The position numbers and the translations under genes were made by a program. A model generated the notes under the pieces. The model did no database searches and had not been told where the DNA came from. It was given only the letters and a program-made list of their open reading frames with translations. 46,276 nucleotides of DNA from positions 1 through 46,276 of the IMG/VR virus record IMGVR_UViG_3300046557_000129; one strand, given 5' to 3'. Of this stretch, positions 28,882 through 37,628 are shown one piece after another. Position 1 is the first letter of the stretch, and the number at the start of each line of letters is the position of its first letter. The stretch is from a virus.

Positions 28882-30507
28882 GTGACCGATAGCTTTAACT
28901 GGCAGTCCCCCGACTATATTCCTATCCTCAAAGCTCGCCTCGCTCGCCTGCAATGGCTTCGTTCCAATCCGGCCAATCTCCCCGCCGTGCGTACCTACTA
29001 CCGCGAAAACCCATGGGATTTCATCAATGATTGGGGCATGCTGTATGAGCCGCGTAATGCGGAGATTGGTCTGCCGAACGCTATCCCATTCATGCTGTTC
29101 CCCAAACAGATCGACTGGCTCAAATGGGTCGTGACGCAATGGAAAGCGCGTGACGGCGGCGTGACGGAGAAGAGCAGGGACTGCGGCGTATCGTGGCTAT
29201 CGGTCGCGCTAGGAGCCACTCTCAGCATGTTTTACCCTGGCCTGACGATCGGTTATGGCTCCCGCAAACAGGACTACGTCGATAAGCGCGGATCACCCAA
29301 GGCGCTATTCTGGAAGGCGCGGGAGTTCATCAAGCGCGTGCCACCGGAATTCACGGGCGGATGGGATGAGAGGGTCCACAGTATTGAGAACCTAATTCGC
29401 TTCCCTACCGGCTCCGTCATGACGGGCGAGGTGGGTGATGGCATTGGGCGCGGGGACCGAGCATCCATCTACTTCGTGGATGAGGCGGCCCACTTGGAGC
29501 GGCCCGAGATAGCCGACCAGGCGCTATCCGCCACAACCAACTGTCGCATCGATATCTCTTCGGCCAACGGCACGGACAATCCGTTCTATGCCAAGGTATC
29601 GGGCGGGAGGGTCAATAAGTTCACGTTTCACTGGCGGGATGATCCCCGCAAGGATCAAGCTTGGTATGACCGGGAAGTCTATCGCCTTGATCCTGTGACC
29701 GTCGCTCAAGAAATCGATATCAACTACAGCGCCAGCAAGACCGGTATCCTCATACCATCGGCCTGGATCAATGCGGCCGTCGATGCGGACAAGGTGCTCG
29801 GCTTCGAGGTGCGGGGGGCCAAGCGCGGCGCATTGGACGTTGCGGATGAGGGTATCGATCTGAATGCATTCTGCTCAGCCATGGGAGTACGCATAGACGA
29901 GGTGACCGCCTGGAGCGGCAAGGGTGACGACATCTTCGGGACTGTTCAACGCGCCTTCGAGCTATGCGATGAATGGGGTTTGGACGAATTTGATTATGAC
30001 GCCGATGGTCTGGGGGCCGGGGTGCGAGGCGACGCCCGCGTGGTTAACAGCGAGCGCCTGAAGAACAAGGTCCGACAGATCAAGGTCAATCCTTTCCGGG
30101 GATCGGGGGCGGTATTCCAGCCGGACAAGGCTATTCCCCAGGCGCTCCCGCGCGGTGAGCACGCCGACGCCAAGACCCGCAAGAACGCAGACTTCTTCGC
30201 CAACGCTAAAGCGCAAGGTTGGTGGAATTTGCGGGTGCGGTTCCAACGAACGTATAGGGCGGTCGAAGCGAAGAAGTCCGGTCAGCCAATCCTTTATGAT
30301 TTTGATGATTTGATCGTGCTCAATGGGCGCATGATTGAGCTCGCCAAAGTGATCCTAGAACTAAGCCAACCGACATACACACAGACGACGGCCGGTAAGA
30401 TCCTCGTGGACAAGGCGCCCAAGGGGACCAAGAGCCCCAACTACGGCGATAGTGTTATGATCCGCATGGCCCCGCGCCGCACCAGTTTCTTGAGCTACCT
30501 CGATTGA
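28882..30507 (+). CDS. Terminase large subunit
   Basis: A 541-residue packaging motor with ATPase and nuclease domains. The ATPase has a divergent Walker A-type stretch TEKSRDCGVSW (about 94-105) and Walker B IYFVDEAAHL (about 195-204). The nuclease shows ALDVADEG (about 316-323), a DADGLGAGV acidic segment (about 373-381) and a GDSVMI segment near the end. It starts with GTG; the upstream gene stops at 28881. Its TGA is inside the TTGACA -35 of the next promoter. Confidence 0.93.
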   Translation: MTDSFNWQSPDYIPILKARLARLQWLRSNPANLPAVRTYYRENPWDFINDWGMLYEPRNAEIGLPNAIPFMLFPKQIDWLKWVVTQWKARDGGVTEKSRDCGVSWLSVALGATLSMFYPGLTIGYGSRKQDYVDKRGSPKALFWKAREFIKRVPPEFTGGWDERVHSIENLIRFPTGSVMTGEVGDGIGRGDRASIYFVDEAAHLERPEIADQALSATTNCRIDISSANGTDNPFYAKVSGGRVNKFTFHWRDDPRKDQAWYDREVYRLDPVTVAQEIDINYSASKTGILIPSAWINAAVDADKVLGFEVRGAKRGALDVADEGIDLNAFCSAMGVRIDEVTAWSGKGDDIFGTVQRAFELCDEWGLDEFDYDADGLGAGVRGDARVVNSERLKNKVRQIKVNPFRGSGAVFQPDKAIPQALPRGEHADAKTRKNADFFANAKAQGWWNLRVRFQRTYRAVEAKKSGQPILYDFDDLIVLNGRMIELAKVILELSQPTYTQTTAGKILVDKAPKGTKSPNYGDSVMIRMAPRRTSFLSYLD

Positions 30508-30535
30508 CACCGGCGGCGTATGACGCTAGCGTCAA
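30504..30535 (+). promoter_or_regulatory. Promoter with operator copy 8 over the -10
   Basis: -35 TTGACA (30504-30509), 17-base spacer, -10 TAGCGT (30527-30532). The operator ATGACGCTAGCGTCAA (30520-30535) has a perfect 14-bp palindromic core TGACGCTAGCGTCA. It starts a second small-gene cassette, between TerL and portal. Confidence 0.7.
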
Positions 30536-30547
30536 GTGGCATAAACA

Positions 30548-30558
30548 AGGAGTTGGCA
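30548..30558 (+). promoter_or_regulatory. Conserved ribosome-binding box AGGAGTTGGCA
   Basis: An exact copy of the 11-mer, three bases before ATG 30562; the bases between operator and start closely resemble those at 18343-18370. Confidence 0.8.
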
Positions 30559-30561
30559 AAT

Positions 30562-30909
30562 ATGAATTTCCTCAATTGGACTAAGTTTTATATTCCCCCG
30601 CCCGTACCCCCTCCGCAGCGGCCGACTATTTCCCCACCAGCGCCGATCCGCACAACGGCCATTGGCTCTGCGGTGCTTGCTCTAGACGGATCGTATCAAA
30701 CGCTCCTCGCCAAGCGTGCCGGACTGGATACCCAGATTGCCGATTTGCGGGAAGAGCGCCGTCAATCCATCGTCATGATCGCGGCGCTCGAGGCGGCGAT
30801 GACCGTCGTATGCGCGGACCCCGCGTTGACCGAGGCCGAAAAGCAAGTTGCAACAGCGGCGGTCTCCAATCGGATCGAGGCGAGTGTGGGGGAGGTTAGC
30901 GATGTCTAA
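30562..30909 (+). CDS. Proline-rich/helical small protein (115 aa)
   Basis: A 115-residue protein with a Pro-rich N-terminus (FYIPPPVPPPQRPTISPP) and a helical, probably coiled-coil rest (LLAKRAGLDTQIADLREERR). No family recognised. First gene of the TerL-portal cassette; the stop overlaps the next start region. Confidence 0.65.
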   Translation: MNFLNWTKFYIPPPVPPPQRPTISPPAPIRTTAIGSAVLALDGSYQTLLAKRAGLDTQIADLREERRQSIVMIAALEAAMTVVCADPALTEAEKQVATAAVSNRIEASVGEVSDV

Positions 30910-31243
30910 ACCCACGCTCTTCTTCACCCTCGTCAAATGCTGGCACGTTGGCGGCTATGCGATCATGCGTGTCACCACGGAAAAGCCGCGACAACTTTAT
31001 GGTTCGGATATGGACGGTATGCCCACCCATTGCGCCCCTCGTAACACAGTTGGGCGCTTTGAAACCCAAGAAACCGCGCAAGCCAAGATCGACGGCGTTA
31101 TGCGGGTAAGAGCTCGATACGCCGGGCAGTTCAAATACCTTCGGGAAAAAGAACGTGCGCTCGAGGCAGAGCAGCGAGATGCGATTGACGCCCTGCTTAT
31201 GAGGTCAGAGGGGGATTACGCTAATGCACTATTATCGGTATGA
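30902..31243 (+). CDS. Hypothetical protein (113 aa)
   Basis: A 113-residue protein with a beta-rich N-terminus (TLFFTLVKCWHVGGYAIMRV) and a helical C-terminus (LREKERALEAEQRDAIDALL). Starts at ATG 30902, eight bases inside the previous gene. No family recognised. Confidence 0.65.
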   Translation: MSKPTLFFTLVKCWHVGGYAIMRVTTEKPRQLYGSDMDGMPTHCAPRNTVGRFETQETAQAKIDGVMRVRARYAGQFKYLREKERALEAEQRDAIDALLMRSEGDYANALLSV

Positions 31244-31592
31244 GGACGGGCATGTTTGGGGCGATGGTGGGAGTTCGGCCCCTAAACTATTGGAATTCCC
31301 AGTAGTTGAAGAAACGAACGCGACCGTTGTTATTCTGACGGGCTTTGATACTCGAAAAAGGGTATTTAAGTACGCCGCCAAAAGCTTCGCATATCCAACT
31401 CCGGAAAGGGCGCTGGCGTCTTATGTCCGTCGCAAGGAATGGCACATCGTTCACGCGGCGGCGGCTCACGATCGGGCAACATGGAATTTAGCGGCCGCCA
31501 AGGCTATGCAAGCGGGCGAAGTCGTGAAAGATTTGGAGCGATGGAGAAACCCCTTGTTCGGAGCAGGAAATGGCGGACCAGTTGCAGTTTGA
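31224..31592 (+). CDS. Hypothetical protein (122 aa)
   Basis: A 122-residue protein, MHYYRYEDGHVWGDGGSS start, with a beta-rich first half and a helical second half (ALASYVRRKEWHIVHAAAAH). GAGGTCAGAGGGGG lies upstream of the ATG. It overlaps both neighbours by about 20 bases. No family recognised. Confidence 0.65.
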   Translation: MHYYRYEDGHVWGDGGSSAPKLLEFPVVEETNATVVILTGFDTRKRVFKYAAKSFAYPTPERALASYVRRKEWHIVHAAAAHDRATWNLAAAKAMQAGEVVKDLERWRNPLFGAGNGGPVAV

Positions 31593-31782
31593 AGTAGAAA
31601 CCATTCAAGTCACCAAACAGGTGGAAGTCGCCCCCGTCACCCTGACCGGCGAACAGGTGGCACAGGCCATTTGCACGTTCGTCTGCGCCCTTTACAGCGT
31701 GACAGATAGCGTGACAATCCGTCTGCCCGACTATCTCGCGGAACAGGGTCTATCCCTCGGAGTTGTACGCGAGATCTCTTGA
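31570..31782 (+). CDS. Small hypothetical protein (70 aa)
   Basis: A 70-residue acidic protein (MADQLQFEVETIQVTKQVEV start) with a Cys-containing helix (QVAQAICTFVCALYSVTD). No family recognised. Its stop TGA is inside the TTGACG of the portal promoter. Confidence 0.65.
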   Translation: MADQLQFEVETIQVTKQVEVAPVTLTGEQVAQAICTFVCALYSVTDSVTIRLPDYLAEQGLSLGVVREIS

Positions 31783-31807
31783 CGCCCATATCATGCGCGG
31801 GCATAGT
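31779..31807 (+). promoter_or_regulatory. Promoter-like signal ahead of the portal gene
   Basis: TTGACG (31779-31784), 17-base spacer, CATAGT (31802-31807). The first seven bases match the operator consensus, but the right half is degenerate (TATCAT). The predicted start falls at or after the portal ATG at 31815, so the transcript would be nearly leaderless, or this is only a decayed operator. Confidence 0.35.
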
Positions 31808-31817
31808 CCCGCGCATG
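31792..31817 (+). other. 10-bp perfect inverted repeat containing the portal start codon
   Basis: CATGCGCGGG (31792-31801) and CCCGCGCATG (31808-31817) flank a 6-nt loop. In RNA made from upstream, the ATG of the portal would be the last three bases of the stem. No Shine-Dalgarno site is visible between loop and ATG. Confidence 0.8.
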
Positions 31818-33332
31818 TTCCCTTTCTCGCTCTTCCGCCGCCAGCCCCCCGCCGCTCCGGAACTACCGAAGCGCAATCGGCTTTTCTCCACAGACCATGA
31901 CATGCCCGGAACCGGTCGTGCTACGCTCGAGCAAATGGCCGATCGTATCCGCGCCACCCGTCCGCGCATTCAGGCTGTTGAGGGCGCCACTATGGATAGC
32001 TCGAGTGATGGCAGTTTCAGGGGCTTTGACGATCTCCAAGTCTCCAACCTGCCTGACGCCCTTGTGGGTTGGTACGCGGCGCAAAGCTTCATTGGCTATC
32101 AGATGTGCGCTATCATCGCCCAACATTGGCTGATCGATAAGGCGTGCACCATGCCGGCCCGCGACGCTATTCGTCATGGCTTCGATTTGCAAGTGAGCGG
32201 CGCTCCAGTTGAGGACGACAATAGCGATATAGCCGAGGAGATCGAGAAGCAGGATAAGCTATTCCGTCTCGGCTGGAATATGGAACAGTTCGTGCGCATG
32301 GGTCGTGTGTTCGGTATCCGTGTGGCTTTCTTCAAAGTCGATAGTGACGACCCCCTCTACTATGAGAAGCCCTTTAACCCGGACGGTATCTTGCCTGGCA
32401 GCTATAAAGGCATTGTCCAGGTTGACCCTTATTGGTGTGTGCCGGTGCTCGACATCGAAAGCTCGAGCGACCCCGCCAGCGTTCATTTCTATGAACCGGC
32501 ATGGTGGATCATCAACGGCAAGAAGTATCATCGTTCCCATCTCTGCATCTTCCGTAACAGCGAAGTGCCGGACCTATTGAAGCCGCTCTATCAGTATGGC
32601 GGGATCTCAGTTCCGCAAAAGATCATGGAGCGCGTCTATGCGGCGGAGCGCACGGCCAATGAAGGTCCGCAGCTCGCCATGACCAAACGCACCATGGTCC
32701 TCAAGACCGACGTGGCCGAAGCGCTCGGCAATCAGACGAAGTTTGTTGAACACATGCAGGTGTTCACGCAGCTCATGAATAACTTCGGTGTCAAGGTTGT
32801 CGATACGGATGACACCATGGAGCAATTTGATACCTCGCTCAGTGATATCGACGCGGTTATTATGACGCAGTACCAACTCGTATCGGCCGCTGCCAACGTG
32901 CCGGGAACCAAGCTCCTTGGTACGACGCCGAAGGGTTTCAACTCATCGGGCGGTTATGAGGAGAGTAGTTATCATGAGGAGTTGGAGAGCATCCAGGCCA
33001 ATGATTTGACGGCCTTCGTGGACCGCCATCATGAGTTGGTGATGCGGTCGATCGTGCTCCCTGCGCACGGATTGGCGGCGGGAGTGATCACGGTTAAGAT
33101 TGATTGGGCACCTGTCGATAGCCCGTCCGCACTCGAATACGCCGATATCAATCTGAAGAAGGCGCAGACGGATGGGCTGTATGTCACCGCCGGGGCGATT
33201 GATGGTCACGATATCCGCAATCGTCTCAAGGCCGATCCGAACAGCGAATACACCGACATCCCCGACGTGATGGATGAGGGAGACGTGCCCGATGCCACCC
33301 CGGACCCGGCCGCCGCTACGCCCGATCAATGA
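31815..33332 (+). CDS. Portal protein, DUF1073-like
   Basis: A 505-residue portal of the DUF1073 type, the dodecameric DNA channel at the capsid vertex. Family features: the WLIDKACTMPARDAIRHGFDL stretch (here WLIDKACTMPARD plus AIRHGFDL) near 105, a GRVFGIRVAFF segment, and the GTKLLGTTPKGFNSSGGYEE loop (parts GTKLLGTTPKGF, NSSGGYEE) near 365. The C-terminus is acidic and Pro-rich. ATG 31815 lies in a hairpin; a longer frame from the TTG at 31779 is unlikely. Confidence 0.88.
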   Translation: MFPFSLFRRQPPAAPELPKRNRLFSTDHDMPGTGRATLEQMADRIRATRPRIQAVEGATMDSSSDGSFRGFDDLQVSNLPDALVGWYAAQSFIGYQMCAIIAQHWLIDKACTMPARDAIRHGFDLQVSGAPVEDDNSDIAEEIEKQDKLFRLGWNMEQFVRMGRVFGIRVAFFKVDSDDPLYYEKPFNPDGILPGSYKGIVQVDPYWCVPVLDIESSSDPASVHFYEPAWWIINGKKYHRSHLCIFRNSEVPDLLKPLYQYGGISVPQKIMERVYAAERTANEGPQLAMTKRTMVLKTDVAEALGNQTKFVEHMQVFTQLMNNFGVKVVDTDDTMEQFDTSLSDIDAVIMTQYQLVSAAANVPGTKLLGTTPKGFNSSGGYEESSYHEELESIQANDLTAFVDRHHELVMRSIVLPAHGLAAGVITVKIDWAPVDSPSALEYADINLKKAQTDGLYVTAGAIDGHDIRNRLKADPNSEYTDIPDVMDEGDVPDATPDPAAATPDQ

Positions 33333-34191
33333 GGCGCTAGCCAAGGCGCGTCGGGGTGAGATCGTGCGCGGTCGTCCCCTGGTCGTGCCGGCCGTCGTTC
33401 AGATCAAGTTCGCCGCTACTCTCGAGCGTATGGTTCTCGAGATGTCGCATGGAGTGAGCGGGGAATTACATCAACTATTTCAGACGCAGCAAGCGGGTGC
33501 CCTCGGCTTAGACGCCATGGATGCGAGCTTCGCCAACATGGCCGCCGCGCTTCTTAAGAAACTATCGAGTAAATTCACCGCGCTCTTCACCGGGCGTGCG
33601 GGAGGTCTCGCCAAAGCCGTTGCCGAAGGTGTGAACATCTCGAGCGCGCAGCAACTCGGGTCCAGCCTCAAGGAAGTATCCGGCGGCGTTACCCTCAAGA
33701 CCGATGTCATCAGCGGACCGATCGCCGACGCGCTCACCGCATCGATCAAACAGAACGTCGGGCTTATCAAGTCCATCCCGGCGGAATATTTCCAGAAGAT
33801 TGAGGGTGAAGTGTTCCGCTCCATTCAGACGGGTCGCGGCATGGCGGATCTCCAGCCGTATCTTGAGAACCTCGGGCAAACGACCAAAAAGCGGGCCGAT
33901 CTCATCGCTCGAGATCAAACCAGTAAGGCGACGACAGCTATCAATCGCGCCCGGTTCCAGCGGCTCGGGATCAAGAAATTCGAGTGGCTTCATAGCGCTG
34001 GCGTTCATGAGCCCCGCCCGCTCCATATCCACACGGTTGCTGAAGGCGGTTTGAATGGCGGTATCTTCGATATTGACAATCCACCAGTCATAGACGAACG
34101 TACGGGCGAACGCGGGCTACCGGGCCAACTTATAAATTGTAGTTGCCGGATGGCGCCGGTAATTTCATTCGAGGCCGTAGAGATTAAATGA
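33292..34191 (+). CDS. Head morphogenesis protein, Mu gpF-like
   Basis: A 299-residue minor head protein. The C-terminal domain (about 205-295) has the Mu F signature: RDQTSKATTAINRARFQ, a HEPRPLH segment, then GLPGQLINCSCRMAPV. The N-terminal part is helical. Members are packaged in small numbers and help capsid assembly. I chose ATG 33292, with GGGAG upstream; an in-frame ATG at 33274 is possible. It overlaps the portal end by about 40 bases. Confidence 0.85.
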   Translation: MPPRTRPPLRPINEALAKARRGEIVRGRPLVVPAVVQIKFAATLERMVLEMSHGVSGELHQLFQTQQAGALGLDAMDASFANMAAALLKKLSSKFTALFTGRAGGLAKAVAEGVNISSAQQLGSSLKEVSGGVTLKTDVISGPIADALTASIKQNVGLIKSIPAEYFQKIEGEVFRSIQTGRGMADLQPYLENLGQTTKKRADLIARDQTSKATTAINRARFQRLGIKKFEWLHSAGVHEPRPLHIHTVAEGGLNGGIFDIDNPPVIDERTGERGLPGQLINCSCRMAPVISFEAVEIK

Positions 34192-35297
34192 GCGCCCGCA
34201 AGTATGACACCAATGGCTGGTTTGAGATCGAGAGTAACCCGATTTCACAAGTTGGCGTCTATCCATATAGCGGTGCTCAACTCGGTCGCACCGATCAGCC
34301 GGACAAGATCTTTCAAGTTTATCGCCCCGCTGAAGAACTCTCCCGCCCTGAAACCATGGATAGTTTCCGTTTGGTCCCCGTGATCGATGATCATGTGATG
34401 CTTGGGGAAGGGGCACTGGCGGCCGAAGATAAGGGCGTGGCGGGTGTTCTTGGGGACAAAGTGACGTTTGTTGGCGATACTTTGCGCACGAACGTCAAAA
34501 TTTTCAGCAAGACACTTGCTCAAAAAATTAAAGCCGGTAAAACTCAGCTATCTTTGGGATATCGGGCGACCTATGATTTTACCTCCGGGGTCTATAATGG
34601 GCAGGCGTATGATGCCATCCAACGCAATTTGCGCGGCAATCATATCGCCCTGGTAGACAACGGAAGAATGGGGCCCGGCGTTCGGGTCTTGGATTGCTTG
34701 GATCACATGACTTTCACGGTTGACGCAAAGGAGACCACCAGCGTGGACGAAGAACTGAAAAAGGCCCTTGCGGCAATGGATGAAAAGCTCCTCTCCACGA
34801 CGGCGGCTTTCGATACCGCTCTTGCGGCCCTTGGAACCCAGCTCAAAACCGCGCTCGATAGCCTTGCGGACCTGAAGAAGGCCAAGGAAGACACCACCGA
34901 TGACGATACTGGCGAAGAGGCCGCCGTCACCGCTGAAGCCATGGACGCCGCGAACAAAAAGATTACTGAGCTGACCGCCACGGTTGCCGCACTCTCCGCC
35001 CGTCCGGCGATGGACGAAAGCGCCGTTGTGGCCACTCTCGCCACCAAAACCAGTCTCGTCGCTCGTCTCTCCGATCACATCGGTGTCTTCGACGCTGCCA
35101 CCATGACGGTTGCAGATGTCGCCAAGTATGGCATTGAGAAGCTCGGCATTCAGAATATCGTCGCTGGCACCGAGATGGTCGCCCTCGATGCATATCTCCA
35201 GGCCAAGCCGAAGCCCACCCCGGTCATTACGACTACGGATGGGGCGCTCAATCCGAAGAGCCCGGTTGCCGCCTTCCTCAACCCGAACGCCGCATAA
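34188..35297 (+). CDS. Prohead protease-scaffold fusion, DUF2213-like
   Basis: A 369-residue protein. Residues 1-165 match DUF2213, a head protease type: FRLVPVIDDHVMLGE, QLSLGYRATYDF with the likely catalytic Ser, and GNHIALVDNGRMGP with the likely His. Residues about 185-300 are helical and charged (KKALAAMDEKLLSTTAAFDT; KKAKEDTTDDDTGEE), as in scaffolds. It would shape the prohead and then cut itself and other head proteins. ATGA overlap with the previous gene. Confidence 0.85.
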   Translation: MSARKYDTNGWFEIESNPISQVGVYPYSGAQLGRTDQPDKIFQVYRPAEELSRPETMDSFRLVPVIDDHVMLGEGALAAEDKGVAGVLGDKVTFVGDTLRTNVKIFSKTLAQKIKAGKTQLSLGYRATYDFTSGVYNGQAYDAIQRNLRGNHIALVDNGRMGPGVRVLDCLDHMTFTVDAKETTSVDEELKKALAAMDEKLLSTTAAFDTALAALGTQLKTALDSLADLKKAKEDTTDDDTGEEAAVTAEAMDAANKKITELTATVAALSARPAMDESAVVATLATKTSLVARLSDHIGVFDAATMTVADVAKYGIEKLGIQNIVAGTEMVALDAYLQAKPKPTPVITTTDGALNPKSPVAAFLNPNAA

Positions 35298-35309
35298 GGA
35301 ACCGATACA

Positions 35310-35858
35310 ATGACTTTGCAGTCTACTGTTTTCCCGAATATCGGTTTCGGCGTCGTCGGGGAGCTTTTCCTCGAAGGCCCTCTCCGCGCTCAACCGGCGC
35401 GTCTCAACTCCGCCGACCCGACGCTCAATGTCGTCGGTCGCGCGTTCACCATCGCCGCCGGCGGCGATGCCACGGGCTCATACAACACCATCGCCGATCC
35501 GGCGGCTCTTCAGGTCCAGGCGGGCGGCACGACCGTCATCGCGGGTATCTTGGCTAATCCCAAGCTATACGCCCTGCTTGGTACGGCGGCCGGCGGCTCT
35601 CTTGCCCCCAGCCTGACACTGCCGAATAACACCATGGTCGAGCTGGTCCAGGAAAGCGCGGGTCTGATTGTCTCGCTCCCGGCCGCTGCGGCCATCGGCG
35701 ATTGGGTCTACTACACCAATGCGACGGGCGCCCTCGTGACCACCGCTCCGGGTGCAGCCGCTCCGGGTGCGTCTACCCGCCTTCCGAACGGCCGCGTTAC
35801 CCGCTACGGCATTGCCGCCGCTGGTCTTGCGGTCATCGAATTCGATCTTGAAGCCTAA
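35310..35858 (+). CDS. Head decoration/cement protein, DUF2190-like
   Basis: A 182-residue, beta-rich Ala/Gly-rich protein just before the major capsid gene. Features such as FLEGPLRAQPARLNSADP, NNTMVELVQESAGLIVSLP and a GDWVYYTNATGAL stretch match structural cement proteins that stabilise capsids. AAGGA lies about ten bases before the ATG. Confidence 0.75.
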   Translation: MTLQSTVFPNIGFGVVGELFLEGPLRAQPARLNSADPTLNVVGRAFTIAAGGDATGSYNTIADPAALQVQAGGTTVIAGILANPKLYALLGTAAGGSLAPSLTLPNNTMVELVQESAGLIVSLPAAAAIGDWVYYTNATGALVTTAPGAAAPGASTRLPNGRVTRYGIAAAGLAVIEFDLEA

Positions 35859-35878
35859 GCGAAAGGTGACTTAAAGTC

Positions 35879-37030
35879 ATGAACCCGACAACGATCCGTT
35901 CTCACCTCTTCGCTTCAGCCGCTGCGGCGGCAATGGCGGCTTCGGGCGGCGCCCACGTTCGCTCCCTGAACATCACCTCTCAAGCCGTCATGGACGCCGG
36001 CCTTGGTATCCTGAACGATCTCCGCGCCCTGGGCGTGAGCTTCAATGAACGCGACGTTCGCCAGATGATGGCGGCAATGGACGCCAACGTTCTGCAGCCG
36101 ACCATTCAGGGCGGGTCCATGACCACGCCGGCTCAGTTCCTTCAGAACTGGTTGCCGGGCATCATCCGCACCATCACCGCCGCTCGCAAGATCGATGAGC
36201 TGGTGGGGATCACAGTGGGCGGGTCCTGGGAAGATGAGGAAGTCATTCAGACCATCCTCGAGCCCACGGGGCTCGCGGTTCCTTACGGCGACTACACCAA
36301 TGTCCCGCTGTCGTCCTGGCAGAACAGCTATGAACGCCGTTCGGTCGTCCGTTTCGAAGAGGGTCTCCGCGTTGGCCGTCTCGAAGATGCCCGCGCATCG
36401 CGGATCAACATCAATAGCGCCTCTGAAAAACGTGGTGCAGCCGGTATGGCCCTGGAACTCCAGCGCAACCGCGTCGGCTTCTATGGCTACAATGGTGGCG
36501 CCAACCGTACTTACGGTTTTCTGAATGATCCGAACCTCCCGGCCTACGTCACCGTAGCCGCTGGTGTAGGCGGTACGACCTGGGCGCTCAAGACATATCT
36601 GGAGATTACCGCCGACATTCGTTCGGCCCTCTCCTCGCTGCGCACCAACTCCGGCGACATTATCGACCCGGAAACCACGTCGCTCACCCTGGCACTGCCT
36701 ACCTCCGTTGTGGATTATCTGTCCGTAACGTCGGAATTCGGCAACTCAGTTCGTGACTGGATGACCAAGACATATCCGCGCATTCGGGTCGTCTCAGCTC
36801 CGGAACTGGTTGGCGCGAACGGCGGCGCCAACGTCTTCTATCTCTACGCTGACATTGTGGTTGATGGCTCCAGCGACGGTGGGCAGACGTTCGCTCAGTT
36901 CGTCCCCGCCAAGTTCCAGACGCTCGGTGTCGAGCAGCAGGCCAAGGCGTACATCGAGGACTACACCAACGCCCTCGCTGGCGTTATGGTCAAGCGCCCG
37001 TTCGCGGTTGTTCGCCGCTCCGGATGCTAG
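35879..37030 (+). CDS. Major capsid protein, DUF2184-like
   Basis: A 383-residue HK97-fold capsid protein of the DUF2184 type. Visible family features: an FLQNWLPGIIRTITAARKIDEL stretch (parts FLQNWLPGI, TAARKIDEL) near 75-100, GSWEDEEVIQTILEP, ARASRININSASEKR, and GFLNDPNLPAY in the middle. The N-terminal 30 residues may be removed by the protease. AAAGG lies upstream of the ATG, and a strong terminator follows within 40 bases, as usual for a highly expressed gene. Confidence 0.9.
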   Translation: MNPTTIRSHLFASAAAAAMAASGGAHVRSLNITSQAVMDAGLGILNDLRALGVSFNERDVRQMMAAMDANVLQPTIQGGSMTTPAQFLQNWLPGIIRTITAARKIDELVGITVGGSWEDEEVIQTILEPTGLAVPYGDYTNVPLSSWQNSYERRSVVRFEEGLRVGRLEDARASRININSASEKRGAAGMALELQRNRVGFYGYNGGANRTYGFLNDPNLPAYVTVAAGVGGTTWALKTYLEITADIRSALSSLRTNSGDIIDPETTSLTLALPTSVVDYLSVTSEFGNSVRDWMTKTYPRIRVVSAPELVGANGGANVFYLYADIVVDGSSDGGQTFAQFVPAKFQTLGVEQQAKAYIEDYTNALAGVMVKRPFAVVRRSGC

Positions 37031-37068
37031 GAGCCTTTTCACACCGAAAATAAAATGCTCCCTCAACT

Positions 37069-37100
37069 AGGCCTCATGCAACCCATGGGGCCTTTTTCTT
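37069..37100 (+). terminator. Strong terminator after the capsid gene
   Basis: A 10-bp stem (AGGCCTCATG 37069-37078 with CATGGGGCCT 37084-37093, one G-U pair) with a 5-nt loop, then TTTTTCTT. Confidence 0.92.
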
Positions 37101-37106
37101 GCGGGC

Positions 37107-37135
37107 TAGACAAGGCTATCGTCAATCTGTAGCAT
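37107..37135 (+). promoter_or_regulatory. Promoter after the capsid terminator, degenerate operator
   Basis: -35 TAGACA (37107-37112), 17-base spacer, -10 TAGCAT (37130-37135). The spacer has GGCTATCGTCAA, close to the right half of the operator, but the left half is lost. It would restart transcription for the tail genes. Confidence 0.5.
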
Positions 37136-37168
37136 CCGTTCAGCATTCGTCATCAAGGAGATATAGAG

Positions 37169-37561
37169 TTGGCCAAGAAGCGCACTTATGATTATTACGT
37201 CTACTCCACCCTATCGGCCAATATGGATTACACCATCTGGAAGCAGGGTGGCGGCGATCTTCCGGCGGTTGCGGGAACCGTGCGCATTGGCGGTCATGCC
37301 AATGTCGCGGACAAGCACTTTGACACTCCACTCGGGGTATCCACGGGTATCAGTTCTTCCGATCTAGAATTGCTGAAGGTCAATCCGACGTTTCTGCTTC
37401 ATGAGCAGAATGGCTATATCATCGTGAAGCAGGCCGATGACGATATTGAAACGGTGGTTGCGGATATGGAGGGGCGCGATCAGTCCGCCCCGCTTGTCCC
37501 GCAAGACTTCGAAGCGGCCGGCCAAGAAGCGCCCAAGACCACTTCGTCCCGCAAAGCCTGA
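37169..37561 (+). CDS. Small virion-region protein (130 aa)
   Basis: A 130-residue protein starting with TTG 37169, which has AAGGAG nine bases upstream. The first 90 residues are mixed alpha/beta (YDYYVYSTLSANMDYTIW; FLLHEQNGYIIVKQ); the end is acidic/Lys-rich and disordered. No family recognised. It is enclosed by its own promoter and terminator. Confidence 0.65.
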   Translation: MAKKRTYDYYVYSTLSANMDYTIWKQGGGDLPAVAGTVRIGGHANVADKHFDTPLGVSTGISSSDLELLKVNPTFLLHEQNGYIIVKQADDDIETVVADMEGRDQSAPLVPQDFEAAGQEAPKTTSSRKA

Positions 37562-37582
37562 GTGACCCGCTTGTAATTTCCA

Positions 37583-37617
37583 GCCCCCGGCCATATCATC
37601 CGGGGGCGTTTTCTTTT
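37583..37617 (+). terminator. Terminator after the 130-residue gene
   Basis: An 8-bp stem (GCCCCCGG 37583-37590 with CCGGGGGC 37600-37607) with a 9-nt loop and GTTTTCTTTT after it. The next gene starts 12 bases later, so the tail operon needs read-through or a promoter I do not see. Confidence 0.92.
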
Positions 37618-37628
37618 GAGGGTAGCCG

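Noticed and set aside
34548-35393. A 281-codon leftward open frame opposite the protease-scaffold gene
   Set aside because: Shadow of the coiled-coil coding region; no ribosome site or domain.
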